Positions 8,648 through 17,284 of a DNA stretch of 35,633 bases are shown here, one piece after another (position 1 is the first letter of the stretch; each line of letters opens with the position of its first letter). Origin of the DNA: Clostridiales bacterium (lineage in GTDB: Bacteria; Bacillota; Clostridia; Christensenellales; UBA3700); NCBI GenBank assembly GCA_014799575.1, contig JAAVHS010000033.1, positions 1 to 35,633 on the forward strand. The letters are read 5' to 3'. The notes below the pieces were generated by a model that was given only the letters and a program-made list of their open reading frames with translations, was not told the DNA's origin and made no database searches. Made by a program: the position numbers and the translations under genes.

Positions 8648-11600
8648 TTATTTACCGAACTGGTCTCTCTTGCTATTGGACGAGCCAGAAGCTCTTGCGC
8701 CCTTGTTACTCTTGACGAGTTTTTTCTTTCTCTTCGGAGCGAACTTCTTGATGAGATAAATTACTACGATTATGACGATTATGCCGCTGACTGCGCCGAG
8801 CGAAATATAAAGCCACATCATAGAATTGGTCTTTGGTTCATCGTCAGTGCCAGTATCATTATCTTCGGGCTCTGCATTAGAGTCGTCGGAAGTGAATACG
8901 ATACGGAAGTTTTGTTTTGCATCTTCGTCGTTCTTAAGCTGACTGTTGAGCGAGTTGTCGAGTTTAGCAACTTCGCTGTCGCTCAAAAGTTTATAACGAG
9001 TACCGGAGTAGTTGGAGTCGGTAATTTCTTTGTAGTCGTCGCCGTCTTTGTAGTAATTGCCGTTTGCGTCCTCGCCGTATTGGTCTTTACGAGCAATAAA
9101 GTCAGCTTCGTCGATTTCGTCAACGGAGAAGTTGTCTACGAAGACGTAACCCGTCATACGGTAGTCTTCGGAATCGAAGCCAAGGCTTACGCTCAACGTA
9201 GCGGTCGTCGAAGATATATCGTTTTCCGCATAGATATAGAAGGCGTATTCAGTCCACTTGCCGATTTTCTCCACGCCGTTTTCATAGGTAGAGGTGTTGA
9301 CGATTCTGGACTTGTCGTAGTCTTCGGAGTTTTCTTTGAGTCTTCTTCCGAATTCATAAGTCTTGTTGTTTGCTTTCAACGTAATAGTTGCGGTCGGAAC
9401 GAAGTATTGGTCTACCTTACCCGTCGCGGCAAGTTTATAAGTCAATACCCAAACGCTTATCTTGTAGTATTTTCCGCTCGAAATAGTCGCGCTGTTTGAT
9501 GTATAAGCGTAAGAAGTGTTTTCCTTGTTGTAGATTACAAGCGCTCTGTCGCCGATGGTTGTTTCGCTGTTGTTGAAGATAGCGTTGTATACCGCCAAAT
9601 CTTCAGGTTTGTCAGTGTCAAGACCGATGTCGGAGAAGTCCGTTTTGTTCTTGTCGATTACGCCTGCAATCAAAGAATCGTCGTCGCTCGGAGCGTCCGA
9701 ATCTACGAGAGAGCCGCTGAAATTCTTAGGAGCGACAATGCTGTTGTCGGAAGTGTCTACGTCGTCGAAAGAATCAACGAGCCAAGACTGAGTGAGGAAA
9801 CGGAAGTTTTCGGGCTTCTCATTCTTAGAAGCGTTTTCAAATACTTTTGAATCAACGCTGCCGTAAGTCAAGTGAGTAAAGAATACGGTGCAATCGTCAG
9901 GGGAAAGACCTTTCGCTCCTGCTGCAAGCGTAAGGGTAACCGATACGCTGGAAATACCCGTCTCAACAAAGATAGAGTATTCATGCCATGCGCCGTCGCC
10001 GTCGATTACGGCGTACTTGTAATCTGAGTCGTTTGCGGTAACGGTACTCAAAACGATGCTGAACTGGTCTCCGTCGTTTGCTTTTGCCCAAATCTTGAAT
10101 TCATAGAAGGAATTTGCGCTGAGCGAAATAGCGTTGGACTTAAATCCAAGCATATCCATGCCTTCATCGTCGTTTTTCTTGATTGCGAGTACGTTTTTGT
10201 GCTTATCGTAGGAAAGATAACTTTCTGCGCCTTCATAGAACTTCGACGTGTCGGGTACGCCCAAAGCCTCCGCTTGATCTTGATTAGCGAGGTTGAAAAT
10301 ACCTGCCATATTCGGGTAGACGTCAAGAGGCTCGTCAGCGTTCGGCTTGGTAATCTTCGAAGAATCGGTGGAAGACCAACCGGTAGGAAGACCCAAGACG
10401 GGGGATTTCTTCCAATCGTCGCCGAATAGGTTGATTGTCGCGCTTATATCGGTATAGTTGAAGAAACCGTTGGAGGAAACTTCACTGCTTGAACCTGTGC
10501 TTGCCAAAGACACTTTGTTGACTACGGAACTTGTGCTAGCAGAGGTATAACCGCTGTAAGAAAGTTTTTCAAGATAAATTGAAGAAACGAATCCATAGCC
10601 CATTGCGAACGTGGAGTAGTCGCTACCTTTACCGCTACCCAAAGATATTGAAATAGCAAGTTGAGTATCTTCGATTTCCGCGCCGAGTACGTAGAACGTA
10701 ATGAGCGTGTAGTCGTTGTATCCTTTTAGCGATTCGAGATTTTCCGTATTGAGGTTGGAGAAATTCGAAACGGAAGTATAAGCCTTAGAGAAGTCTTTGC
10801 CATCGTAAGGCTTTTCGTCGTATTCTTTGTTATATTTGAGAAGTTCTACGTTTAGGCCTTTGCTCGTATCTACGTCGATGGTCTTGATATACATAGATAT
10901 TGCGTAAGCCTCGTTTGCTTTAATGGGCAAAAGATTTGAAGTACCAATCTTTTCTCCTTCCTTCGGAGCGGTCAAGGTGGAGAGAACCGTCGAAGTAGGA
11001 TAGTAGTTGTTTATAGCAAGTACGTCAGATTTGAAAATCTCGGACGCGTCGATTACCGGCATACCCGGATTCTTATCTTCGGTAAAGTATTTGTCGGCTA
11101 CAAAGTTTTTCGTGTCGAGTACTCTTGCAACTGAACGATTTGCAATCACGTCTTTTTCATTTTGAATAGCGAAGTTTTCCAAAGATATGGATTCCATATT
11201 CTCTTCGGAAGTATAAAGACTGATTTTTCTTTGAGTATTAGTGCCGCTTTGAGCGTTGTAAGTTTCGCTTGTGATTTCATTGAGCGAGAGGCTGTCGAAG
11301 AGAACTGCGCCATATGCAAGCGTATCTACGTCGTCTTTACCGCCGAAGCCGAGCCACAATTCAAGATAGAGAGAAGTAGCGCGGAACTGATTTGCTTGAA
11401 CGTAGAATGTGTATTTAGTCCAATTGTCATGACTATCGGCAATCAATACGTAGCCGTTGCTGTCGTCGTTCGTACCGTCGGTAAGTCTAATCGTAGCGTT
11501 GCCCTTCGTGACGTACGTTCTTGCCCAAATGCTTACTTCGTAGTATTTGTTGGTATCGAAATTCATAGCGACCGACGAGCGATAACCGAACGCGGTCGGA

Positions 11601-12721
11601 TTTTCACCCTTGCTTTGCATATAAAGCATTCTCGAACCTATAGACGATTCGGGAGTCGTCAAGTCGGCAAGAGATTTTCCCTCATTTTGCAACAAAGCGT
11701 TGAGGTGAGTGAGGGAAGATGTGTTGCTGAAATTCTTCGTGTCGATAATACCTCTTACCGTATCGGAAGACGAGGTGCTTGCCGTATCGCCCGAGCCGAA
11801 ACCTGCTACAAGAGAGTATTTGGACGGAGTATACGGAATTGAAGTCGTAGAAGATGCGAAGTCGAATTCAGCGTTTGCCGTCTTCATAGAGTATTTAGCG
11901 ACGGTTGCGCTTAATTGCACCTTGTCGTAGTCTGCTTTTGTGAAAGCCACCGCGTCCTTATCGTCTTCGTCGACTTCGGAAACTTTTTCAAGAACTACGT
12001 TGTCAAAGAATGCGTAACCCTTGCTCATATGTCCGCTTGTCGTAGAGCCGATACCGTTGGAAAGAACGACGGAGAGCGTACCGCTTGAAAGTTCGGAAGT
12101 TTCGATATACAAAACGTACGTCTTCCACTCGCCTTGGGTGTTGATAGCTTCCCAGTTGGCTTCCGCGCTTCCGCTTACGGTGATGTATGCGCCCGCAAGA
12201 GGGTCGGTGTTGTCGGCGTCAAGTATGGTCTTGACGTCTATCGACAATTTATAATAACTGTTTACGTCGAGGGAGTGCGAAGAGGAAGTGTACTTGTACG
12301 ACGTAGCAACTCTATTATAAATCATGAGTACGTTGTCGTCGTCAAGTTCTTTATTTCCGTTTTCACTGGAAATGCCTCGACCCGGAGATTCGATTGCGAT
12401 GTCCGAATATTTTCTCTTCAAACTCTTCCAAGCCTTAGTAGCAGTACTTACTACGCCGCTTCTAAGATTTGATTCGCCCGAAGGAGTAGCGGAAGAGGAA
12501 CTCGATGAGCCTACTGCGCCCGTCCAAGAGTTGGGAGAAGAAAGTTCGGAGTTTTCACCGGTACTGCTGAAAGTACCGTTTGTGAACAACAAACTTGAAG
12601 TGCTTGAGTCTTCTTCATTCTTGTCTTTATCGTCATTGTCGCACGCAACGGCAAACATCGTAAAGATAAGACATACTGTCAACATCAAAGCTGTTAAGAT
12701 AAAAAGTCTTTTCTTGTTCAT
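8648..12721 (-). CDS. Large modular lipoprotein with about five divergent beta-sandwich/CBM-like repeats and a C-terminal TM plus basic tail
   Basis: Signal peptide with lipobox (TMFAVAC); repeated pattern (YYxxSxxxxT...WxxYxFYI...TLxxxLSLGxG...GYxFFDNxxLExI); C-term MMWLYISLGAVSGIIVIIVVIYLIKKFAPKRKKKLVKS; SD GGTGG upstream. Confidence 0.88.
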   Translation of the reverse strand: MNKKRLFILTALMLTVCLIFTMFAVACDNDDKDKNEEDSSTSSLLFTNGTFSSTGENSELSSPNSWTGAVGSSSSSSATPSGESNLRSGVVSTATKAWKSLKRKYSDIAIESPGRGISSENGNKELDDDNVLMIYNRVATSYKYTSSSHSLDVNSYYKLSIDVKTILDADNTDPLAGAYITVSGSAEANWEAINTQGEWKTYVLYIETSELSSGTLSVVLSNGIGSTTSGHMSKGYAFFDNVVLEKVSEVDEDDKDAVAFTKADYDKVQLSATVAKYSMKTANAEFDFASSTTSIPYTPSKYSLVAGFGSGDTASTSSSDTVRGIIDTKNFSNTSSLTHLNALLQNEGKSLADLTTPESSIGSRMLYMQSKGENPTAFGYRSSVAMNFDTNKYYEVSIWARTYVTKGNATIRLTDGTNDDSNGYVLIADSHDNWTKYTFYVQANQFRATSLYLELWLGFGGKDDVDTLAYGAVLFDSLSLNEITSETYNAQSGTNTQRKISLYTSEENMESISLENFAIQNEKDVIANRSVARVLDTKNFVADKYFTEDKNPGMPVIDASEIFKSDVLAINNYYPTSTVLSTLTAPKEGEKIGTSNLLPIKANEAYAISMYIKTIDVDTSKGLNVELLKYNKEYDEKPYDGKDFSKAYTSVSNFSNLNTENLESLKGYNDYTLITFYVLGAEIEDTQLAISISLGSGKGSDYSTFAMGYGFVSSIYLEKLSYSGYTSASTSSVVNKVSLASTGSSSEVSSNGFFNYTDISATINLFGDDWKKSPVLGLPTGWSSTDSSKITKPNADEPLDVYPNMAGIFNLANQDQAEALGVPDTSKFYEGAESYLSYDKHKNVLAIKKNDDEGMDMLGFKSNAISLSANSFYEFKIWAKANDGDQFSIVLSTVTANDSDYKYAVIDGDGAWHEYSIFVETGISSVSVTLTLAAGAKGLSPDDCTVFFTHLTYGSVDSKVFENASKNEKPENFRFLTQSWLVDSFDDVDTSDNSIVAPKNFSGSLVDSDAPSDDDSLIAGVIDKNKTDFSDIGLDTDKPEDLAVYNAIFNNSETTIGDRALVIYNKENTSYAYTSNSATISSGKYYKISVWVLTYKLAATGKVDQYFVPTATITLKANNKTYEFGRRLKENSEDYDKSRIVNTSTYENGVEKIGKWTEYAFYIYAENDISSTTATLSVSLGFDSEDYRMTGYVFVDNFSVDEIDEADFIARKDQYGEDANGNYYKDGDDYKEITDSNYSGTRYKLLSDSEVAKLDNSLNSQLKNDEDAKQNFRIVFTSDDSNAEPEDNDTGTDDEPKTNSMMWLYISLGAVSGIIVIIVVIYLIKKFAPKRKKKLVKSNKGARASGSSNSKRDQFGK

Positions 12722-12899
12722 TTGACCACCTTTATATAATAAATAATAATATTATTATAATAATTTACAATAATCTTAATTATTATATATTACCTATAAT
12801 AAAAAATCAATTAAAATTATACACTTTTTAAATTTTTGTAACCGACCGCGTATATCGGCGCGTCTTCCACTTGATCTTATTTTTGCATTGAGGGTTTTG

Positions 12900-13345
12900 G
12901 CGGTGTAAGAGTATTTGCATTTAGTGCACGTTTGGGCACTCACTACGACCTAAGTTAGAGCGAGTGCATTTATTAAAATACACTCGCATATGGTTGCGGT
13001 CGAGTTCGTGCCCTATCTCCGACCAAACGAAAAATAGACGCTCGCGCAAGACGCACGGCTTGCTCGCTATACCGTCGCAATGCTCCTTACGGCTACGCTC
13101 AATTTTTGTCGGACTTAAAAAGGTTAGCCTGTCGGCATTAAATTTGTAACCCAAAACTATAGAGGCACATAAATTGACCCTCTAACCGCCTTTGGACTTG
13201 GGCAACTCTATTGGAACTAACAATTTGCTGTAAGTTTTAATAGAATAGCGAAGTTGGGCGCGAGGTGGGGATTTGCTTTATTATACTATTAGTTTTTGGT
13301 TCTCCACATTAGCGACTTTTATCTTAGTATCGCTAAAAAATAATT
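12900..13345. other. Non-coding region with multiple inverted repeats (possible structured RNA or genomic repeat element)
   Basis: Stems: AGTGC/GCACT 12922-12939; GCGAGTG/CACTCGC 12960-12987; TAGAGG/CCTCTA 13160-13184; TCTATTGGAACT/AGTTTTAATAGA 13207-13244; GTGGGGA/TCTCCAC 13265-13307; TTAGCGA/TCGCTAA 13309-13336. No convincing ORF. Confidence 0.5.
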
Positions 13346-13476
13346 CTGAGTAAGAAAGCAAACGCCACCGATAGCATAAACCTCTAACCAAATAAAAATC
13401 TAAATGCAAATTCTCTTATAAGGCAACACTTAACTTTTTATAAATAAAAACCGAATTATTACGTAGAATAAGTCCG

Positions 13477-13896
13477 ATGGAGAAAATAAAGGATAAAGAA
13501 AAGCAAGATAATTCAAAGGGATTGAAAAAATCGACAAAAATCGTATTGTCGGTGATTGTGTCGCTCTTCGTTGGCGTGGCGAACGGACTTTTCGGCGGCG
13601 GAGGCGGTATGTTGGTCGTGCCGATATTTACGGTATTGTTGGGATTGGAAGAAAAAATCGCGCATTCATCTGCGATATTGACGATTTTACCTTTGAGTTT
13701 GGTCAGCGGAATAATTTACGCCGTCAACGGGCAGTTTCAATCGCCGCAGGGACTTTACGTCGGCGCGGGAGTAATAATCGGCGGTTTAATCGGTACTTTT
13801 TTGATGAAAAAGTTTTCCAACAACTTTTTGAGAATCATTTTTTACACGTTGATGATAATTGCCGGAATAATCATGCTTGTGGGTAAGTTAAAATAA
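13477..13896 (+). CDS. Half-size TauE/SafE family permease
   Basis: GVANGLFGGGGGMLVVPIFTVLLGLEEKIAHSSAILTILPLSLVSGIIYAVNGQ; 139 aa. Confidence 0.85.
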   Translation: MEKIKDKEKQDNSKGLKKSTKIVLSVIVSLFVGVANGLFGGGGGMLVVPIFTVLLGLEEKIAHSSAILTILPLSLVSGIIYAVNGQFQSPQGLYVGAGVIIGGLIGTFLMKKFSNNFLRIIFYTLMIIAGIIMLVGKLK

Positions 13897-13941
13897 AAGG
13901 TTATGCATAAATAAATAATCAAAGGGAAAGTTGGATACAAA

Positions 13942-14355
13942 ATGACTATATTTTTACTGATTTTGGGCGGAATAGTAGGCGGAATAATCGGCGGTATGGG
14001 AATGGGCGGCGGAACGCTCTTGATACCTATACTTACGATTTTTTTAGATATACCGCAGAAAAATGCGCAAGCGATAAATTTGATTGCGTTTATTCCTATG
14101 GCTGTTATAGTTACCATTATAAACATAAAGCGTAAAGAGATAGACTATAAGAGCGTATTGACGGTCGCAATTCCTGCGCTTGTGACGAGTATAGTGTCGT
14201 CGTTATTCGTAAGTAAAATCGACGGCAAGGTTTTGTCAATCGGTTTTGCGATATTTTTGATTGCGCTCGGAGTAGTTATGATGATTGCGACATTGCTCAA
14301 ATGCATATATGCATATATGAACAAATGTAAAGAGGAATATATCTTCAACGACTAA
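13942..14355 (+). CDS. Half-size TauE/SafE family permease (second of pair)
   Basis: GGIVGGIIGGMGMGGGTLLIPILTIFLDIPQKNAQAINLIAFIPMAVIVTIINIKRKEIDYKSV; 137 aa. Confidence 0.85.
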   Translation: MTIFLLILGGIVGGIIGGMGMGGGTLLIPILTIFLDIPQKNAQAINLIAFIPMAVIVTIINIKRKEIDYKSVLTVAIPALVTSIVSSLFVSKIDGKVLSIGFAIFLIALGVVMMIATLLKCIYAYMNKCKEEYIFND

Positions 14356-14413
14356 ATCTTGCATATTTCGAGTTTTGCAATCATAGAGTATGAGTGTATA
14401 AATGAGGTGGAAT

Positions 14414-14707
14414 ATGCGAGAAAATTACTCTCAAATCATTTTGGAAATGGCAGACTACATATTAAAGACGCGTTGTACGGTAAGGCAGTGCGCAAGCGTG
14501 TTCGGCATAGGAAAAAGCACTGTTCACAGCTATATGCGCAACAGATTAAAATATATTGATATAGATTTATACGAAGAAGTTCAGGGGGTATTGAGTTATA
14601 ATTTATCGGTCCGTCATTTGCGCGGCGGAGAAAGCACGAGAAGAAAGTATATCGCTCAAAAAACGCCCGATTGCGAAAATCAGGCGTCGTCTTATACAAG
14701 TATTTAG
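14414..14707 (+). CDS. spoIIID: SpoIIID-like sporulation transcriptional regulator
   Basis: MRENYSQIILEMADYILKTRCTVRQCASVFGIGKSTVHSYMRNRL...LSVRHLRGGESTRRKY matches SpoIIID-type HTH and C-terminal HIRGGEATRxKY; SD GAGGTGG upstream of the ATG at 14414. Confidence 0.9.
   Translation: MRENYSQIILEMADYILKTRCTVRQCASVFGIGKSTVHSYMRNRLKYIDIDLYEEVQGVLSYNLSVRHLRGGESTRRKYIAQKTPDCENQASSYTSI
14657..14686 (-). terminator. Rho-independent terminator for the minus-strand ttcA-like gene, lying inside the spoIIID 3' coding end
   Basis: Minus strand ACGCCTGATT-TTCGC-AATCGGGCGT followed by TTTTTT. Confidence 0.82.
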
Positions 14708-14709
14708 CG

Positions 14710-15435
14710 TCATTTTAGGGATTTATCCCACAAATTGTTACGTTCAGGATGAAAAAGCGCGGTGAGCATATTTTGTTTGCAACCGTACTGTTCTTCCATT
14801 TTGGCGACGAGTTCCTTGACGTCCTCGCGCTTGGTATGCTTGTCCTGCGGACAAGGATTGTGAATAATCGGCAGATTATACCGTCTGCAAAGTCCCGAAA
14901 GGTATTTTTCCTCGATATAGATAAGAGGACGGATCAGCGTAATATTGCTTCTATCCATGTGGCTTGTGGGCATAAACGTGGAAATTCTTCCCTCATATAT
15001 GAGGGAAAGCAGGAAAGTTTCGAGTACGTCGTCGGCGTGGTGACCCAAGGCGAGTTTGTTGCAGCCGTGTTCCTTAGCCACGCTGTTGAGCGCGCCTCGA
15101 CGCATTTTCGAGCAGAGTGAGCAAGGACTTTTTTCCTGCCTTTCGAGTATTATATCGTAAATTTGAGTAGGCTCGATAATCAGTTCTACGCCAATGCTTT
15201 CGCAGTAGTCTTTCGTCGCCTGAACCTCGTCTTTGTTGATGTCGCTAAATCCCAAATCGATATTTATCGCCAACAAATCGAATTTTTCGGGAGCGAATTT
15301 TTTATACGCGGCAAGAAGGGCTAGAAGAGATATGCTGTCTTTTCCGCCCGATAGACCTACGGCAATTTTGTCGCCGTCCTTAATCATATTGTAATCGCTG
15401 AGAGCTTTTCTTGTCAGGGATAATAATTTTTGCAT
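14710..15435 (-). CDS. TtcA-family tRNA 2-thiolation-like PP-loop ATPase
   Basis: VGLSGGKDSISLLALL PP-loop, SPCSLCSKMRRGAL CxxC, LALGHHADDVLETFLLSLIYEGR. Confidence 0.88.
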   Translation of the reverse strand: MQKLLSLTRKALSDYNMIKDGDKIAVGLSGGKDSISLLALLAAYKKFAPEKFDLLAINIDLGFSDINKDEVQATKDYCESIGVELIIEPTQIYDIILERQEKSPCSLCSKMRRGALNSVAKEHGCNKLALGHHADDVLETFLLSLIYEGRISTFMPTSHMDRSNITLIRPLIYIEEKYLSGLCRRYNLPIIHNPCPQDKHTKREDVKELVAKMEEQYGCKQNMLTALFHPERNNLWDKSLK

Positions 15436-15441
15436 ATTTTT

Positions 15442-15470
15442 AGTTTAGCGGTTTTATTGACTAATTGCAA
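15442..15470 (-). promoter_or_regulatory. Putative promoter of the ttcA-like gene
   Basis: TTGCAA - 17 nt - TAAACT, ATG 6 nt downstream. Confidence 0.5.
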
Positions 15471-15500
15471 GAGAATATAGTATATTAAATTAGTAATTGA

Positions 15501-15523
15501 CAAAATATATTGTTCATATTTTG
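15501..15523. promoter_or_regulatory. Inverted repeat upstream of the COG2426 gene, overlapping a TTGACA motif
   Basis: CAAAATAT-ATTGTTC-ATATTTTG; TTGACA at 15498-15503. Confidence 0.45.
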
Positions 15524-15546
15524 TATCAAAGGGCAAGGAGATAGCT

Positions 15547-16344
15547 TTGACAGAAGAGATAATTAATTTCGTCCGCAATCTTATAGGCAACGATTATATT
15601 ACAACGTTTTTGATTTCCATCATACCGGTTGTTGAATTGAGGGGAGCAATCCCTGCCGCAATGACTATGGGCTTGACGGCAGGCGTGTCATTCGCTTTGG
15701 CGTGGGCAGGTTCGGCAATCGTTGCGCCGATACTTCTTTTGATACTTCGACCGATACTCGATTGGATGAAAAAATATAAGGCTTTCGCGTCGTTTGCCAA
15801 CGCTATAGAGAGCGGATTCAAGAGCAAAGCGTTGAAAGTCGCGGGAGAAAACAACTCTCAACTTACCCTTGAGCAAGCCAAGAAGTTGGAACGCAAAAAG
15901 ATGCTCGGCGTCTATCTTTTCGTAGCGTTTCCGATACCTTTGACGGGAGTGTGGACGGGAAGCGCGGTCGCAACTTTCCTTGACATCCCGTTTTGGAAGT
16001 CAATGGCAATGGTGTGGTTGGGTAATTTGACTGCGGGCGCGATAGTCACCGTGCTTGCTATATTCTTGAAAAGTTATATGAATATCGTGCTTGATATATT
16101 CTTTGTAATCGTCATTTTGGTACTGCTTATTTATTTTATCAGAATAGTAGTAAAAATGGTCAAAAGCAAGAAAGAAAGACAATCTTCTCAATCAAGCGAA
16201 GTTGAGCAAAATTCGGTTATAGCAGATAAAATCGACACGGATACGGAAAATTTGTCGTCAAATACCGCCAATGAAGAGCGCGAAGCGATAGATGAAAGCG
16301 TGACGACGCAAGTATCGCAAAATCAAAAGGAAGAAGATAAATGA
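15547..16344 (+). CDS. COG2426-type small multidrug export membrane protein
   Basis: TTG start after AAGGAG; ISIIPVVELRGAIPAAMTMG, FVAFPIPLTGVWTGSAVATFLDIPFWKSMAMVWLGNLTAG. Confidence 0.88.
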   Translation: MTEEIINFVRNLIGNDYITTFLISIIPVVELRGAIPAAMTMGLTAGVSFALAWAGSAIVAPILLLILRPILDWMKKYKAFASFANAIESGFKSKALKVAGENNSQLTLEQAKKLERKKMLGVYLFVAFPIPLTGVWTGSAVATFLDIPFWKSMAMVWLGNLTAGAIVTVLAIFLKSYMNIVLDIFFVIVILVLLIYFIRIVVKMVKSKKERQSSQSSEVEQNSVIADKIDTDTENLSSNTANEEREAIDESVTTQVSQNQKEEDK

Positions 16345-17270
16345 AGTATTACGAAGTTACCGTAGACACGACGAGCGAAGCGAGCGAGTTGGTCGCCGAG
16401 ATATTGACGGAAGTTGGCAGCAACGGCATAGGCATATACGACAACAACGATTTGGCGGACCTTGCCGACAGCGGAGTCGTGTGGGATTATATGGACGAGC
16501 ATTTGCTTGAAAAAGACGGAAAAGCGCAAGTCAAAGGCTACTTTGAAGTGGATAATTTCGACAAAGTTCGCGCAGAGATAGAAGAAAAGTTAGAGTTTTT
16601 GAAAGCCAACTGTCCTTTCGATTACGGCTCTTTGGAAATATCGCTCAATACCGTTGACGATAGCGATTGGTTGGAGAGTTGGAAACAATATTACAAGCCG
16701 ATTAAGGCGGGCAGAGTGACTATTGTTCCCGAATGGATAGACTATGAGGCTGAAGAGGGCGAGTATATCGTCAAAATCGACCCGGGTATGGCTTTTGGCA
16801 CGGGAGAACACGAAAGCACGAAAATGTGTCTCAATCTCTTGCAAGCCGTCGGAATGGAGGGCAAGAGCGTAATCGACGTCGGCACGGGTAGCGGAATTCT
16901 CGCCTTGGCGGCGGCAAAACTCGGCGCAACAGCCGTAGAAGCGTACGATATCGACGACAACGCGGTCAAGTCGGCAAAGGAGAATTGCATTCTCAACGGA
17001 TTGCAAGATAAAATCGTCGTGGAAAACGCGAATTTGCTCGACAAGACGGCAGGCAAGTTTGACGTAGTGCTTGCCAACATTACCGCCGACGTTCTGATAA
17101 TGCTATCCCAAAGTCTTGGCGATTATATGAAAAAAGACGGATTAGTAATAATATCGGGCATCATATTGAAGAGAGAAAATGACGTCAAAGACGCTTTTGT
17201 AAAGGCTGGATTTGTCGTTGTCGATAAAATTAATATGGGCGAGTGGGTCGCCTTCAAACTAACGAAGTAA
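16341..17270 (+). CDS. prmA: Ribosomal protein L11 methyltransferase
   Basis: IDPGMAFGTGEHESTKMCLNLL, VIDVGTGSGILALAAAKLGA, VLANITADVL. Confidence 0.96.
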   Translation: MKYYEVTVDTTSEASELVAEILTEVGSNGIGIYDNNDLADLADSGVVWDYMDEHLLEKDGKAQVKGYFEVDNFDKVRAEIEEKLEFLKANCPFDYGSLEISLNTVDDSDWLESWKQYYKPIKAGRVTIVPEWIDYEAEEGEYIVKIDPGMAFGTGEHESTKMCLNLLQAVGMEGKSVIDVGTGSGILALAAAKLGATAVEAYDIDDNAVKSAKENCILNGLQDKIVVENANLLDKTAGKFDVVLANITADVLIMLSQSLGDYMKKDGLVIISGIILKRENDVKDAFVKAGFVVVDKINMGEWVAFKLTK

Positions 17271-17284
17271 TAAGTAAGGGGAAT

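Noticed and set aside
8912-9499. Long plus-strand ORFs antisense to the large lipoprotein (also 11162-11842, 12324-12725)
   Set aside because: No SD, no family motifs, composition explained by reading the strongly biased codons of the sense gene; the sense ORF has signal peptide, repeats and TM.
12921-13154. 77-aa minus-strand ORF (MGYKFNADRLTFLSPTKIERSRKEHCDG...) as a real gene
   Set aside because: No SD, no domain, overlaps inverted repeats; treated as part of a non-coding/repeat element instead.
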